Origin: CAZJHX01 sp964545715
GTDB lineage: Bacteria > Myxococcota_A > UBA9042 > GCA-2863065
Assembly (NCBI GenBank): GCA_964545715.1
Contig: CAZJHX010000076.1
Location: 1 to 50,457 of the forward strand
Direction: 5' to 3'
Length of the DNA: 50,457 nucleotides
The notes under the pieces were generated by a model. That model saw only the letters and a list, made by a program, of their open reading frames with translations, made no database searches and was not told where the DNA came from. Positions 16,389 to 24,816 of the stretch are shown here, in pieces; position 1 is the stretch's first letter, and every line of letters starts with the position of its first letter. The position numbers were made by a program, and so were the translations under genes.

Positions 16389-17816
16389 TCAGCGTGTGAT
16401 GACCTTGAACTCGATCCGGCGGTTCTCCGCCCGACCTTTCCGCTTGGTGTTGTCGGCGACCGGCTTGGCCTCGCCGAAGCCGACGGACACCATGCGATCT
16501 CCGCCCACACCCTTCTCGATCAAGTAGCCGCGCACCGAGGCCGCGCGATCCTTGCTCAGCTGCAGGTTGGAGGCGTCCGGACCCTGGTCGTCGGTGTGGC
16601 CCTCGATGCGCACGCGGACCGTCGGGTACTGCTTGAGCAGCGCGACGGCCTCATCCAGCACCTTGAAGGACTGGCGCTTGATGCGGGCGCTGCCCGACTT
16701 GAAGTAGATGCCCTTCATCGCGCCGCTGAACTTCTCCGCGACCGCCTTGGGCAGGCAGCCCTGCAGCGACTTGATGCCCGGAATCTTAGGGCATTTATCG
16801 TCCTTGTCCGCGATGCCGTCCTTGTCGGTGTCGGGGCAGCCGCCCGTCTCCTTGGGGCCGGCCGCCTTGGGGCACTTGTCCTGCGAGTCGGTGATGCCGT
16901 CGCCATCCGCGTCCGGACAGCCCTTGAGCGCCGCAACGCCGGGCACGTCCGGGCACGCGTCATCGCGATCGATGATCCCGTCCCCGTCCTTGTCCGGGCA
17001 ACCCTGGTGCTTGAGCGGCCCGCCCACCTTGGGGCAGGCGTCCTTCGCGTCCGTGATGCCGTCGCCATCCGCGTCCGGACAGCCCTTGGCCGACGCGACG
17101 CCGGGCACTTTGGGGCAGGCGTCGTCGGCGTCCGCGATCCCGTCACCGTCCGAGTCCGGACAGCCCTGCGCCGATGCCGCACCGGGCACCGTCGGGCAGC
17201 GGTCGTCGTCGTCGGTGATGCCGTCCTGGTCCTTGTCGTCCTGTGCGCGCCACACAAACGCGTCCAGGCCGATGGTGAACTCCACGTTCATGCTGGACCG
17301 GCGATCGTCGTCGTCCAGGTCCGTAAAGACCCAACGCGCCTGCAGGCGAAACGCCGTGTTCTGCGTCATGGCCGCCTTGAAGCCGATGCCCGCGTGCGCT
17401 TGACCGTCCACGTCGGAGCCGGTGCGCGTGTCCGAGCTGCTGTAGACGCCGCCGCCGCCCATCGCGTACCAGGCGATCTTCTCGCCGGTCGCCTGCAGGA
17501 TCAGGCTGCCGCCGAAGTCCCCGATCTGGGCGATATCACCGGCGTTGGTCTCGGCCGGCACGTACCCGGCGTTGGCCTCCAGGCCCACCCACCGATTGAG
17601 CAGGCCACCGACGCGAATGCCCCACACGACGGACTCGGTCAGCACGGTGCCCGTACCCTCGTCTTCGCCCAACTGCCAGTCGTCAGCCACGACATTGAGG
17701 CCGCCGTAGGCCCCGAAATGGATCTCCTTGCGAGGCAGGTCCGCCATGGCCATCTGGGAGGCCGTCAGCGCAAAGACTGCTGCGCACGCAGCGAGCGTGT
17801 AGTGAGTGGTTTTCAT
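16389..17816 (-). CDS. OmpA-family outer membrane protein with thrombospondin type 3 repeats
   Basis: 475 aa. The signal peptide ends near ASQMAMA. Residues about 28-200 form an outer-membrane beta-barrel (GAYGGLNVV to FTIGLDAFVWR). Six thrombospondin type 3 calcium-binding repeats of the form DxDGDGIxDxxDxCP (about 205-340) make a stiff calcium-dependent linker. Residues about 355-475 are the OmpA/Pal peptidoglycan-binding domain: IYFKSGSARI, VRIEGHTDDQG, LSKDRAASVRGYL and RAENRRIEFKV. It tethers the outer membrane to the cell wall. AAGGAG lies 12 nt before the ATG, which is long. It follows the Yip1 gene by 40 nt in the same orientation. Confidence 0.92.
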   Translation of the reverse strand: MKTTHYTLAACAAVFALTASQMAMADLPRKEIHFGAYGGLNVVADDWQLGEDEGTGTVLTESVVWGIRVGGLLNRWVGLEANAGYVPAETNAGDIAQIGDFGGSLILQATGEKIAWYAMGGGGVYSSSDTRTGSDVDGQAHAGIGFKAAMTQNTAFRLQARWVFTDLDDDDRRSSMNVEFTIGLDAFVWRAQDDKDQDGITDDDDRCPTVPGAASAQGCPDSDGDGIADADDACPKVPGVASAKGCPDADGDGITDAKDACPKVGGPLKHQGCPDKDGDGIIDRDDACPDVPGVAALKGCPDADGDGITDSQDKCPKAAGPKETGGCPDTDKDGIADKDDKCPKIPGIKSLQGCLPKAVAEKFSGAMKGIYFKSGSARIKRQSFKVLDEAVALLKQYPTVRVRIEGHTDDQGPDASNLQLSKDRAASVRGYLIEKGVGGDRMVSVGFGEAKPVADNTKRKGRAENRRIEFKVITR

Positions 17817-17856
17817 GAAACGATGGGACTCCTTCTTCGTCAGCCTTGGCGGCTCG

Positions 17857-18501
17857 TCAACCCGCGATTACGCGCACGAGCTCGGGCAGGAGAGTGGGCA
17901 TGATCGACCATAAGATCAAGAGGGCGCCGCACAGCTGGCCCACCATGACCGGCGCGCGCTCCACCGGCACGCCCAGCATGGGCACCACGCCGGCGCTCAG
18001 CACGTAAAACGCGTACGGCATCGCGATCAGCTCTGCGATAGGCGCCACGTGTGGGAACGGAATCACCGCGAAGACCCCGACCAGGAACAGCGGCGCCAGA
18101 CCGTAGGCAGCCAGCCGCAGCGAGTCGTTTGCGGACAAGCGGCCGCCCTTTGCGCTGGCGAGACTGGCGGCCACGATGGCAAAGACCCAGACCAGCGCAA
18201 ACCAGCTGACAAAGCTGGAGATCAGCGCGCCCAGCGCCGCTCCAAAGCCGCCGCCGCCCAGCAAGGAGCCGATGAAGCCGGCCACCGCGCGCACGCCGAT
18301 CAGCAGGATCAAGTGCGGCAGCATCATCTCGCGTACGGAGACATGCTCTTCCCGCAGGGACTCCCAGAACTTGCCGGGAACCAGCAGCAGGTGCGCCAGG
18401 CGACTCGAAAACCGCCTCCACTTATCACCCTCGCGAAGGACTGGGGTCTGATCGGCGCCGTCCGACCCGCTCGCCATCGACTCTTGCTCTGAAGAGGACA
18501 T
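17857..18501 (-). CDS. Yip1-family integral membrane protein
   Basis: 214 aa. After a polar N-terminus (to about 45), VPGKFWESLREEHVSVREM matches the region that leads into the Yip1 membrane domain. About five hydrophobic segments follow: PHLILLIGVRAVAGFIGSLL, ISSFVSWFALVWVFAIVAAS, LRLAAYGLAPLFLVGVFAVI, IAMPYAFYVLSAGVVPML and VGQLCGALLILWSIMPTLL. Bacterial Yip1-domain proteins are inner-membrane proteins of unknown function. The ATG at 18501 is preceded by GGGTAG and lies 17 nt after the deaminase stop; another Met eight codons later is possible. It is co-oriented with the deaminase and OmpA-family genes. Confidence 0.8.
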   Translation of the reverse strand: MSSSEQESMASGSDGADQTPVLREGDKWRRFSSRLAHLLLVPGKFWESLREEHVSVREMMLPHLILLIGVRAVAGFIGSLLGGGGFGAALGALISSFVSWFALVWVFAIVAASLASAKGGRLSANDSLRLAAYGLAPLFLVGVFAVIPFPHVAPIAELIAMPYAFYVLSAGVVPMLGVPVERAPVMVGQLCGALLILWSIMPTLLPELVRVIAG

Positions 18502-18518
18502 GCCTACCCTTGAAACTC

Positions 18519-19517
18519 CTAACCTCTGGACGTCTGGCGGACTGTGACACCGCAGGTCTTCAGCAAGCCGATCGCGGTCTCGCCGAGCGGGTAGTCCGCG
18601 TTGTACACAACCTCGCAAATACCCGAATTAATAATCATTTTCGTGCACATCAGACATGGCGACAGCGTCACGTAGATCGTGCCGCCCGCGACGAGCGTGC
18701 CGTGGTACGCGGCCTGAGTGATGGCGTTCTCTTCGGCGTGTGAGCACAGACACTCGCTGAGCGCCGTGCCGCTGCGAGCCAGGGAGTTGCAGCGCGGACA
18801 GCCACCCTCGTTGCAGTTCGGGGCGCCCCGTGGGGTGCCGTTGTAGCCGGTGGAGACGATTCGCCGCTCGCGGGAGATCACCGCACCCACGCGCCGCTTC
18901 ACGCAGTTGGACCGGAGCGCGACCTCGTGGGCGATGTTCATGAAGTACTCGTCCCACCCCGGTCGGCTCTGCGACTGGAGGATGCGCAGCACCAGCGGGT
19001 CCAGCACCTCTTTGAGCGCCTCGATCGAGCTGTCGTTGGGCACGTCGTGGTCGGCTTTGGCCGCCGTCGCCAGCAGCTGTTGTCCGGCCGGTCCGCCGGT
19101 CAGCTCCGCCTCTTCCAGACGCCGGAAGGTCTCGATGTCGGTGGGATCGCCGACACGCCCGCGACCCTTGATCCGGTCGAAGCGCACGGCCTCTGTAGCG
19201 GTCACATGCAGCATCGCAAAGTCGCCGTGCTCGCGAAAGACCTCCACCTCGGCCGGATTGCGAAAGGAGTCGACCACGTGATTGATGCCGTCATCCAGCT
19301 TTCGCAAGATGCCGTGTGCCAGCGCACCGGCGCCGCCCCGCTCGCGAAGCTCTCGCCCGACGCGGATCATGTTCTCGCGGCTGTGCTCTTCGCCGCGCTG
19401 GGTGAGCACATCCCGGATCGAGTCCGACAGCGAGTGGAAGACGAACCCGCGCTCGACGAGATACTCAGCAACGGCGCCCTTGCCCGCTGCGTTCAGTCCG
19501 GTCAGCCCGATGATCAT
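18519..19517 (-). CDS. P-loop kinase-like domain fused to deoxycytidylate deaminase
   Basis: 332 aa. Residues 1 to about 180 are a nucleotide-kinase-type P-loop domain (MIIGLTGLNAAGKG). The Walker A ends GKG, without the usual Ser/Thr, so kinase activity is doubtful. Residues about 188-332 are a dCMP-deaminase domain with catalytic HAE (260-262) and PCLMC (287-291) zinc ligands, plus a second Cys cluster (Cys235, 240, 243, 256, 258). It should convert dCMP (or a related nucleotide) to dUMP for dTTP synthesis. The same order of domains occurs in yeast Dcd1 and in anti-phage AvcD-type deaminases, which are longer. The ATG at 19517 starts the P-loop strand; the open frame extends further upstream across the divergent gene and is not protein-like. 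Salvage is the default reading. Confidence 0.85.
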   Translation of the reverse strand: MIIGLTGLNAAGKGAVAEYLVERGFVFHSLSDSIRDVLTQRGEEHSRENMIRVGRELRERGGAGALAHGILRKLDDGINHVVDSFRNPAEVEVFREHGDFAMLHVTATEAVRFDRIKGRGRVGDPTDIETFRRLEEAELTGGPAGQQLLATAAKADHDVPNDSSIEALKEVLDPLVLRILQSQSRPGWDEYFMNIAHEVALRSNCVKRRVGAVISRERRIVSTGYNGTPRGAPNCNEGGCPRCNSLARSGTALSECLCSHAEENAITQAAYHGTLVAGGTIYVTLSPCLMCTKMIINSGICEVVYNADYPLGETAIGLLKTCGVTVRQTSRG

Positions 19518-19554
19518 TGAGCGGAGCGTAGCATAGGTGATAGCCTCCGGCGCC
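19518..19554. promoter_or_regulatory. Overlapping divergent promoters, 37 nt
   Basis: On the minus strand TATGCT (19535-19530, four of six matches) lies 12 nt before the deaminase ATG. On the plus strand GATAGC (19539-19544) lies 10 nt before the lipoprotein ATG. The boxes are interleaved within 15 bases, and neither gene has a clear Shine-Dalgarno site. Confidence 0.4.
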
Positions 19555-20031
19555 ATGAGAGCCGCACCATTAATCGTGATCTTCGCCCTGCTATTTGGGG
19601 CCTGCAGCGCTGAGGAAGGCGCGCGCACACCGAAGGAAGACGGCCCCAAGGAAGCGACCATCTCCACGGAAGAGGGCATCGTCTTCTCGACCGGCGAGCT
19701 GGTCGAGGGGCACCCCCCATTCAGCAAGACCGACCTGTACGTGGTCACGAACGGCCCTGAGGGCCCGCAGCTGAAGACCGGCGCGACCAAGATCACGGAG
19801 CACGGCAGCCCAGTGAACTGGTTTATGCAGGGCGGCATCGCCCGCAAGTGGGACAGCCTGGACCAGGTGCCGCATACCCTGCCCACCGAAGACAGCCAGG
19901 ACACGCTGCAGCACGCCAAATACGGCAACGGTTTCTTGGTGGAGAACTTCCTGAGCAGCGGCTACACGCGCGGCTTCATCAGCGCCGCGACGCCTGACTC
20001 GGTCACAATCCAGTACGAAGTCCACGAGTAA
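19555..20031 (+). CDS. Small lipoprotein, function unknown
   Basis: 158 aa. The signal peptide MRAAPLIVIFALLFGAC gives a lipidated Cys followed by SAEE. No family is recognised. The mature part is a compact mixed domain (about 40-158) with strands such as TDLYVVTNGPEGPQLKTGA and TPDSVTIQYEVHE and no cysteines, repeats or membrane segments. The ATG at 19555 is chosen for the signal peptide; an in-frame ATG six codons earlier lies inside the promoter region. It is followed 5 nt later by glyoxalase II, so the two are probably cotranscribed. Confidence 0.75.
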   Translation: MRAAPLIVIFALLFGACSAEEGARTPKEDGPKEATISTEEGIVFSTGELVEGHPPFSKTDLYVVTNGPEGPQLKTGATKITEHGSPVNWFMQGGIARKWDSLDQVPHTLPTEDSQDTLQHAKYGNGFLVENFLSSGYTRGFISAATPDSVTIQYEVHE

Positions 20032-20036
20032 CCACC

Positions 20037-20762
20037 ATGGCGCTGACGATCACGCCGATACCCAGCCTGCGAGACAACTTTGCGTACCTGTTGGTCTGCG
20101 ACACCACCCAGACCGCGGCGGTCGTGGATCCGTCCGAGGCGGACAAGGTGGTGGCAGCCGTGGAGGCCGCCGGCGTCACGCTGAGCGCCATTCTCAACAC
20201 GCACCACCACTGGGACCACACCGGCGGCAACAAGGCCCTACTGGAGCGCTGGCCAAACCTGGTCGTCGTGGCGCACGCGAGCGATGACGGGCGCGTGCAC
20301 GGCCAGACCGAGTTTGTGGAGGACGGCGACACGATCTCCGTCGGCGAGCAGCGCGCCGCCATCCGCCACATCCCGGGCCACACGACGGGCGCCATCGCGT
20401 TTTGCTTTGACGGCGACGTCTTCACCGGCGACACCCTGTTCAACGGCGGCTGCGGTCGCCTCTTCGAGGGCACGCCCGAGATGATGTACGGGTCCCTGCG
20501 GCGCCTGGTCGAGGAGCTGCCGGCCGAGACCCGCGTGTGGAACGGCCACGAGTACACGGTGAGCAACCTGAAGTTTGCCGCAGCCGCCGAGCCGCTCAAC
20601 GCCGACATCGCTCGCCGCGCCGAGTGGGCTGCCGCCGAGCGCGAGGCGGGCCGCTGGACCCTGCCGTCAACCATCGCTGATGAGCTGGCCACCAACCCCT
20701 TCGTCCGCGCCGGCAGCGCCGAGCGCATGGGCGAGCTGAGAGCCTGGAAGGACGACTTCTAA
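20037..20762 (+). CDS. gloB: Hydroxyacylglutathione hydrolase (glyoxalase II)
   Basis: 241 aa, near the usual 250. The metallo-beta-lactamase fold is marked by THHHWDHTGG (His56, His58, Asp60, His61 as metal ligands), HIPGHTTG, FTGDTLF and a C-terminal WNGHEYT. It hydrolyses S-D-lactoylglutathione to lactate and glutathione in cytoplasmic methylglyoxal detoxification. The C-terminal part with NLKFAAAAEP and NPFVR is typical of the glutathione-binding helical region. It is the middle gene of a three-gene plus-strand run with gaps of 5 nt and 1 nt. No glyoxalase I gene is seen in the window. Confidence 0.92.
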   Translation: MALTITPIPSLRDNFAYLLVCDTTQTAAVVDPSEADKVVAAVEAAGVTLSAILNTHHHWDHTGGNKALLERWPNLVVVAHASDDGRVHGQTEFVEDGDTISVGEQRAAIRHIPGHTTGAIAFCFDGDVFTGDTLFNGGCGRLFEGTPEMMYGSLRRLVEELPAETRVWNGHEYTVSNLKFAAAAEPLNADIARRAEWAAAEREAGRWTLPSTIADELATNPFVRAGSAERMGELRAWKDDF

Positions 20763-20763
20763 A

Positions 20764-21171
20764 ATGATGCAGCAAGTCCCGGAGAACATCACCTCGATCC
20801 AGAGCCCCGGCGGCACGTTTGCGCTGGCCTGGGATGCGATCGAAGGCACCGAAATCCAGCAGTGGCAGTTTCTGCGCTGCGACTACCCGATCAGCTCGCG
20901 CAACGCCGCCGGCATGCTGAGCGGCGGCATGGACTTGATGCTGATGCGCTGGGAGCTGCACCCCAGCTGCAGCCTGGCCATCGAGGACACCGGCACCGAT
21001 GGCAAGCACTACTGCGTGCTGGGGCAGGACAAGCAGGGGCAGGTCCACTTTCCGACCGGCTTTCAGGTGGTGGAGGTGCCGGTGGAGGGGACGCTGCTGT
21101 CCAAGACCAAGTCCCAGCAGGGCTGGGTGCGCGGCGTCAAAAACAAGGACCGCATGTCGAAGGTCTTCTAG
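20764..21171 (+). CDS. Hypothetical cytoplasmic protein
   Basis: 135 aa with an ATGATG start one base after the glyoxalase stop; AAGGACG inside the upstream gene may be the ribosome binding site. There is no signal peptide or transmembrane segment. A short beta-rich domain is suggested by GTFALAWDAIEGTEIQQWQF, MDLMLMRWEL and GFQVVEVPVEGTLL. Three cysteines (about 39, 69 and 84) are spread along it. No family is recognised. It ends 6 nt before the stop of the convergent gene. Confidence 0.6.
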   Translation: MMQQVPENITSIQSPGGTFALAWDAIEGTEIQQWQFLRCDYPISSRNAAGMLSGGMDLMLMRWELHPSCSLAIEDTGTDGKHYCVLGQDKQGQVHFPTGFQVVEVPVEGTLLSKTKSQQGWVRGVKNKDRMSKVF

Positions 21172-21177
21172 ACCCGT

Positions 21178-21975
21178 CTAATTCTTCGCGCGCGGCGTGA
21201 TCTTGGCGCCCGGTGGAATCCCCAGCTTTCTGTCCAGCGTGTGCTCGATCGACGCCTGGCTCAGCCCGCCCGGGAAGGCGACGTTGAGGCCCAGCCGCTG
21301 CGCCACCTCCTCCTGCATCTTCTGCAGGATGGCGGCGTTGCGCTCAAACTCGCGCAGCTCGTCAAACGTCAGCTGACGCGGCACATTGTCCGCAAGCTCG
21401 CCGGTAGCCGGGTCGATGCCGCCCTCGACCAGCCCGTCCGTCAGCTGTCCGTGGATCTGGCCGGGCGCCTCATTGTAGACCTTGTTGCGCGCCATGCGCT
21501 TCAGCGGACCGCGGCCACCGCCAAGCGCCTTGCCGACCAGCCGCGCCTGTCCGCGCTTGCCCTCCGCGTTCAGCTGCGCCTGAATCTCCTGGCGCAGACC
21601 GCAGGTGTCTCGCATCAGCGCCGCCACGACCGCCTGGCGATCGGCAAAGTTGAAGGTCCGGTCCGCGCCACCGAGCTTGTTGGGCTCCAGCATGTCGCGC
21701 ACGTACTTCAGCGCCTGTATCTGCTGCTTGGTCGGGTCCGGCCCGGTCAGGTTCTTCAAGCCGCCGCTCAAGCGGTCGGTCAAGCTCTTGAGACCGCCCC
21801 CGAAGAAGCCGCCGCCGCCTTGTTTATCGTCCTTGGCCGAGACCAGCTGCACGCCCTGGGCGTAGCTCATGCCGCGCAGCGCACCGCGCATCTGTTGCTT
21901 GCCGCTGTTAGACGGCGCGCTCGTGATCTCTTGACTACTCTTTTGTGTCCCCTGAGGGGCCGCAACATCCAACAT
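21178..21975 (-). CDS. Hypothetical protein with an N-terminal RGMSYAQG motif
   Basis: 265 aa. The start at 21975 is supported by GGGGAGAG four bases upstream. The N-terminus (1-60) is low-complexity and disordered, except for MRGALRGMSYAQGVQLVSA at about 29-47. This resembles a short amphipathic motif that I recall near the N-termini of proteins from contractile-injection-type and DUF4157-containing loci, but I cannot confirm it. A Gly-rich spacer (GGGGFFGGGLKSLTDRLSGG) and a helical body (about 80-265) with EFERNAAILQKMQEEVAQRL follow. There is no signal peptide. It stands alone, 195 nt downstream of the MopE-repeat gene. Confidence 0.6.
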   Translation of the reverse strand: MLDVAAPQGTQKSSQEITSAPSNSGKQQMRGALRGMSYAQGVQLVSAKDDKQGGGGFFGGGLKSLTDRLSGGLKNLTGPDPTKQQIQALKYVRDMLEPNKLGGADRTFNFADRQAVVAALMRDTCGLRQEIQAQLNAEGKRGQARLVGKALGGGRGPLKRMARNKVYNEAPGQIHGQLTDGLVEGGIDPATGELADNVPRQLTFDELREFERNAAILQKMQEEVAQRLGLNVAFPGGLSQASIEHTLDRKLGIPPGAKITPRAKN

Positions 21976-22100
21976 CTACTCTCCCCATCAACTTCAGCTT
22001 TGCGGCGCTGTCCCTATCCTGCAGTCCAAGGCGTAGCAATCGTCGGGCCAACGCGCTGATCGGGACACTGCGTCCGGACGCGCCTCCAGAACGACCGTTC

Positions 22101-22164
22101 TTGGGGTTGGGTGGCCCCAAAAGCCACCGAAGTCGGGGGAAGACAGCGGACCCCAGCAGGGGTC
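22101..22164 (-). terminator. Two short GC-rich hairpins after the MopE-repeat gene
   Basis: GACCCC-AGCA-GGGGTC (22149-22164) begins 6 nt past the stop of the minus-strand gene at 22171, and TTGGGG-N8-CCCCAA (22101-22120) follows. Neither has a T run after it on the minus strand, so termination is possible but weakly supported. The rest of the 195-nt gap (21976-22170) holds the probable promoter of the gene at 21975; I see no other gene in it. Confidence 0.35.
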
Positions 22165-22170
22165 GGGGGC

Positions 22171-24816
22171 TCAGGGCGCGATGAACCGGCCGCGCAGCCC
22201 GCTGGCGTCGTTCCATACGACAAGCCCGTAGCCGCTCTCGTGCACCGCGGTGCCGACAATGCCGGTCGCAGGCAGCGGCGACAGCGTGGTCGTGCCGGGC
22301 GCCAGCAGGCCCGTGTTGATGTTCAGCGTGCGGTATCGCGGGATGTTGGCAGACAGAAAGACAACCCGCATCACACCGGATTTGGGCGACCCGAACGCGC
22401 CGGCGATAGGCACGCCGACGTCGATGGGGGTGCCGATGAAGCCCAGCTCCTGGAAGAGGTGCTGGTAGTAGGTGGCATCCACGGCCAGCCACTGCACCAC
22501 TCCGCGCTGGAGAATCGGGTCGTACCAGATCTCTGGAATCGCGCCCGGCGCACCCGACGGCGTGATCGTCAGCGACGACCCAACGTCCCCGGCGTGGTCG
22601 ATAAACTGGATCTTGGGCGGCGATGACTGGCCCACCTGGGTGGCATAACTGAAGAGGTGCCCCTTGGCCCCACCGCGCAGACCCAGGTCCGGGCCAAACT
22701 GGTCACCGCTGCCGCCGATCACGCCAAACGGGGCGCTGATGGGCTGCCCAGCAGCGTTCAGCAGCATGCCCCGGACGTCTCGACCGAACGACGTGGTCTC
22801 ATCCCACAGCAGCAGGTCCGTGCCGGACTCGTCATGCCAGCCGATGCTCACGTTCTGGCGCGCAAAGCCCGGCACGAACTCCTCGTCGGCCACGACCGCG
22901 GACGAGATCGGGTTGCCGTTGACGTCGGCCACGCCCACATGGAGCTTGGACTTGGGGTACAGCGTCCACGCGAACACGAAGCGGCCGTCCGACTTGTTCT
23001 GGGTCACGCCCCAGCGCGTCCACTTGGCCACGCCCGGCACGGCGACCGTCTCCTCGCCCGACGCGCCGGTGGCGGAGATCTTGCGCAGCTTGAAGTTGCC
23101 GGCGTCGAAAAACGCCGCACGGAAGGTGTCCAGCACCGGGTCGTAGAGCAGCTTTCCGTCCGAGATCGTACTGCCCAGGGCAAAGATCACGCTGCCGTCG
23201 CAGCTGCAGTCGTCGCAGAACTTCCCCGCCGGGCAGGAGAGCTCACATGCCCCGCCCGCGCCCGCGCCGGTACACACCCAGGGCGTGTCGGGACCCACAT
23301 CCGGACACGGCTCGCAGCTTGGGCCGCACGCGTAGACGGTGCCCTCCACGATGTCGTCTGACGGGTCGCAGTTGTTGTCCGCGCCGTCACACAGCTCAGG
23401 CGCGCCGGGATACGCCTGCGGGTTGCTGTCGTCGCAGTCCAGTGGCCCGTTGGGGCACGCGGACGTCGTGGGCTCGTACTCGGCCTCGATATCGCACCAG
23501 CCGTCCCCGTCGGAGTCGCAGCCCTCGTCGGCGACGTCGTCGCAGTTGTCGTCCTTTCCGTCGCAGATCTCGAACCCACCCGGATTCACCAGCGCGTCGG
23601 CGTCGTTGCAGTCGCCCTCCAGCGAGCCCGTGTATTGATTGACCAGGTTCTTGCCGCACAGGCACTTGGAGTCGGCCCCGGCCTCGTACCAGCCGTCGCC
23701 GTCGATCTCAAAGAACCACGGCTTGCACCCGGCAGCGCCCTCCTCGTCCAGCTCGCCGTCGCAGTCGTTGTCCACCGTGTCGCATTGCTCGGGCGCGATG
23801 GGGCCCACCACCTTGCTTTTGTCGTCGCAGTCACCCGCCAGGATCGTCTGGAAGTCACCCTCGGGCCCACACAGACACTTGCCCTGGCCGTCCGCGCCGT
23901 ACCCGTCTTCGTCGACGTCCGGGTAGTAGATCTTGCAGCCCAGGGAGTTCGCCTCGTCGGTCTGGCCGTCGCAGTCGTCGTCGGCGCCGTTGCATACCTC
24001 GGTCTGCGGCGCGGTCTGATCGGGGTTTGTGGGGGCGCAGTCCAGCGTGTTTGGGGAGCCGTCGCCGTCGATATCGGGGTCACAGGCGTCGCCCTGACCG
24101 TCGCCGTCCAAGTCCGCCTGATCGGTGTTGGGAGAGAGCGGGCAGTTGTCCGCCTCGTCCGCAACGTCATCGCCGTCGTCGTCCGGATCGATGCAGTTGG
24201 CCACCCCGTCGTTGTTGGCGTCGGGCCACCCGTCGTCCGTGGCGCCGTCGCAGTCGTTGTCCAGCCCATCGCACGCCTCAAAGGCCGGAATCGGGGCGTC
24301 ACACGGCGTCAGCTCACCGCCGATGCACACGCGGGAGCCCAGGCAGAGCCCCTCGCCGTTCTCAACGGCGCAGATCGTCTTGTCGCCCTCGGTCTCGTCG
24401 GTGCAGCCAAACGCGGCGCAGCTGCTGCCGCAAAAATAGCCCTCGGTCGGGTACCACAGGCAGCCCTCCTCGTCCGCGCAGTCCTCGTCGGTCTCGCACG
24501 GAAGGCACTGCTCGAACCCGACGGTCGCGTCCTGGGCCACGTCCTCGGGGATGTCCTCTTCTACAGGCACATCGGGGCCCGGGTCGGGCTCGGAGTCAGC
24601 CGTGTCCTCGACGGTGGCCGTGTCTTCGGTGGGCACGTCCGGCTCGCCCGTATCAGGCGACGCATCCGGCGTCACCTCCGCGCCCGCAACCGCCTCGGCG
24701 GCGTCGGGATCCTCCTCCACCAACGAGGTGCAGCCGGCCATCAAGACCATCGCTGCCACCACCAGAGCTTGTCGTCTACCACCCGTCACGGCGTCCAATT
24801 GTGGCCGAAACGTCAT
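22171..24816 (-). CDS. MopE-repeat lipoprotein with C-terminal beta-rich domain
   Basis: 881 aa. The lipobox is MVLMAGC. An acidic Glu/Asp/Val/Pro linker runs to about residue 110, followed by a Cys-rich head (EQCLPCETDEDC onward). Five MopE-type motifs (EACDGLDNDCDGATDDG, EVCNGADDDCDGQTDE, EQCDTVDNDCDGELDEE, EICDGKDDNCDDVADEG, ELCDGADNNCD) alternate with thrombospondin-like DxDGDG segments between about 180 and 500, so calcium binding is expected. From about residue 570 a beta-rich domain with repeated GxFVFAWTLY- and LVVWNDASGL-like blades suggests a propeller or lectin-like head. Surface display is inferred. The ATG at 24816 is the only good start before the signal peptide. It faces the SDR gene across a 35-nt divergent gap. 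Confidence 0.85.
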   Translation of the reverse strand: MTFRPQLDAVTGGRRQALVVAAMVLMAGCTSLVEEDPDAAEAVAGAEVTPDASPDTGEPDVPTEDTATVEDTADSEPDPGPDVPVEEDIPEDVAQDATVGFEQCLPCETDEDCADEEGCLWYPTEGYFCGSSCAAFGCTDETEGDKTICAVENGEGLCLGSRVCIGGELTPCDAPIPAFEACDGLDNDCDGATDDGWPDANNDGVANCIDPDDDGDDVADEADNCPLSPNTDQADLDGDGQGDACDPDIDGDGSPNTLDCAPTNPDQTAPQTEVCNGADDDCDGQTDEANSLGCKIYYPDVDEDGYGADGQGKCLCGPEGDFQTILAGDCDDKSKVVGPIAPEQCDTVDNDCDGELDEEGAAGCKPWFFEIDGDGWYEAGADSKCLCGKNLVNQYTGSLEGDCNDADALVNPGGFEICDGKDDNCDDVADEGCDSDGDGWCDIEAEYEPTTSACPNGPLDCDDSNPQAYPGAPELCDGADNNCDPSDDIVEGTVYACGPSCEPCPDVGPDTPWVCTGAGAGGACELSCPAGKFCDDCSCDGSVIFALGSTISDGKLLYDPVLDTFRAAFFDAGNFKLRKISATGASGEETVAVPGVAKWTRWGVTQNKSDGRFVFAWTLYPKSKLHVGVADVNGNPISSAVVADEEFVPGFARQNVSIGWHDESGTDLLLWDETTSFGRDVRGMLLNAAGQPISAPFGVIGGSGDQFGPDLGLRGGAKGHLFSYATQVGQSSPPKIQFIDHAGDVGSSLTITPSGAPGAIPEIWYDPILQRGVVQWLAVDATYYQHLFQELGFIGTPIDVGVPIAGAFGSPKSGVMRVVFLSANIPRYRTLNINTGLLAPGTTTLSPLPATGIVGTAVHESGYGLVVWNDASGLRGRFIAP

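Noticed and set aside
18519..21171. The deaminase region as an anti-phage island
   Set aside because: Neighbours are a lipoprotein, glyoxalase II, Yip1 and OmpA-family genes; no toxin, nuclease, recombinase or small regulatory RNA typical of such islands is visible.
21976..22170. A reading frame across the gap ending near 21935 that looks partly protein-like (SALARRLLRLGLQDRDSAAKLK)
   Set aside because: It has no start with a ribosome binding site and overlaps the real gene at 21975 in another frame; at most a decayed remnant.
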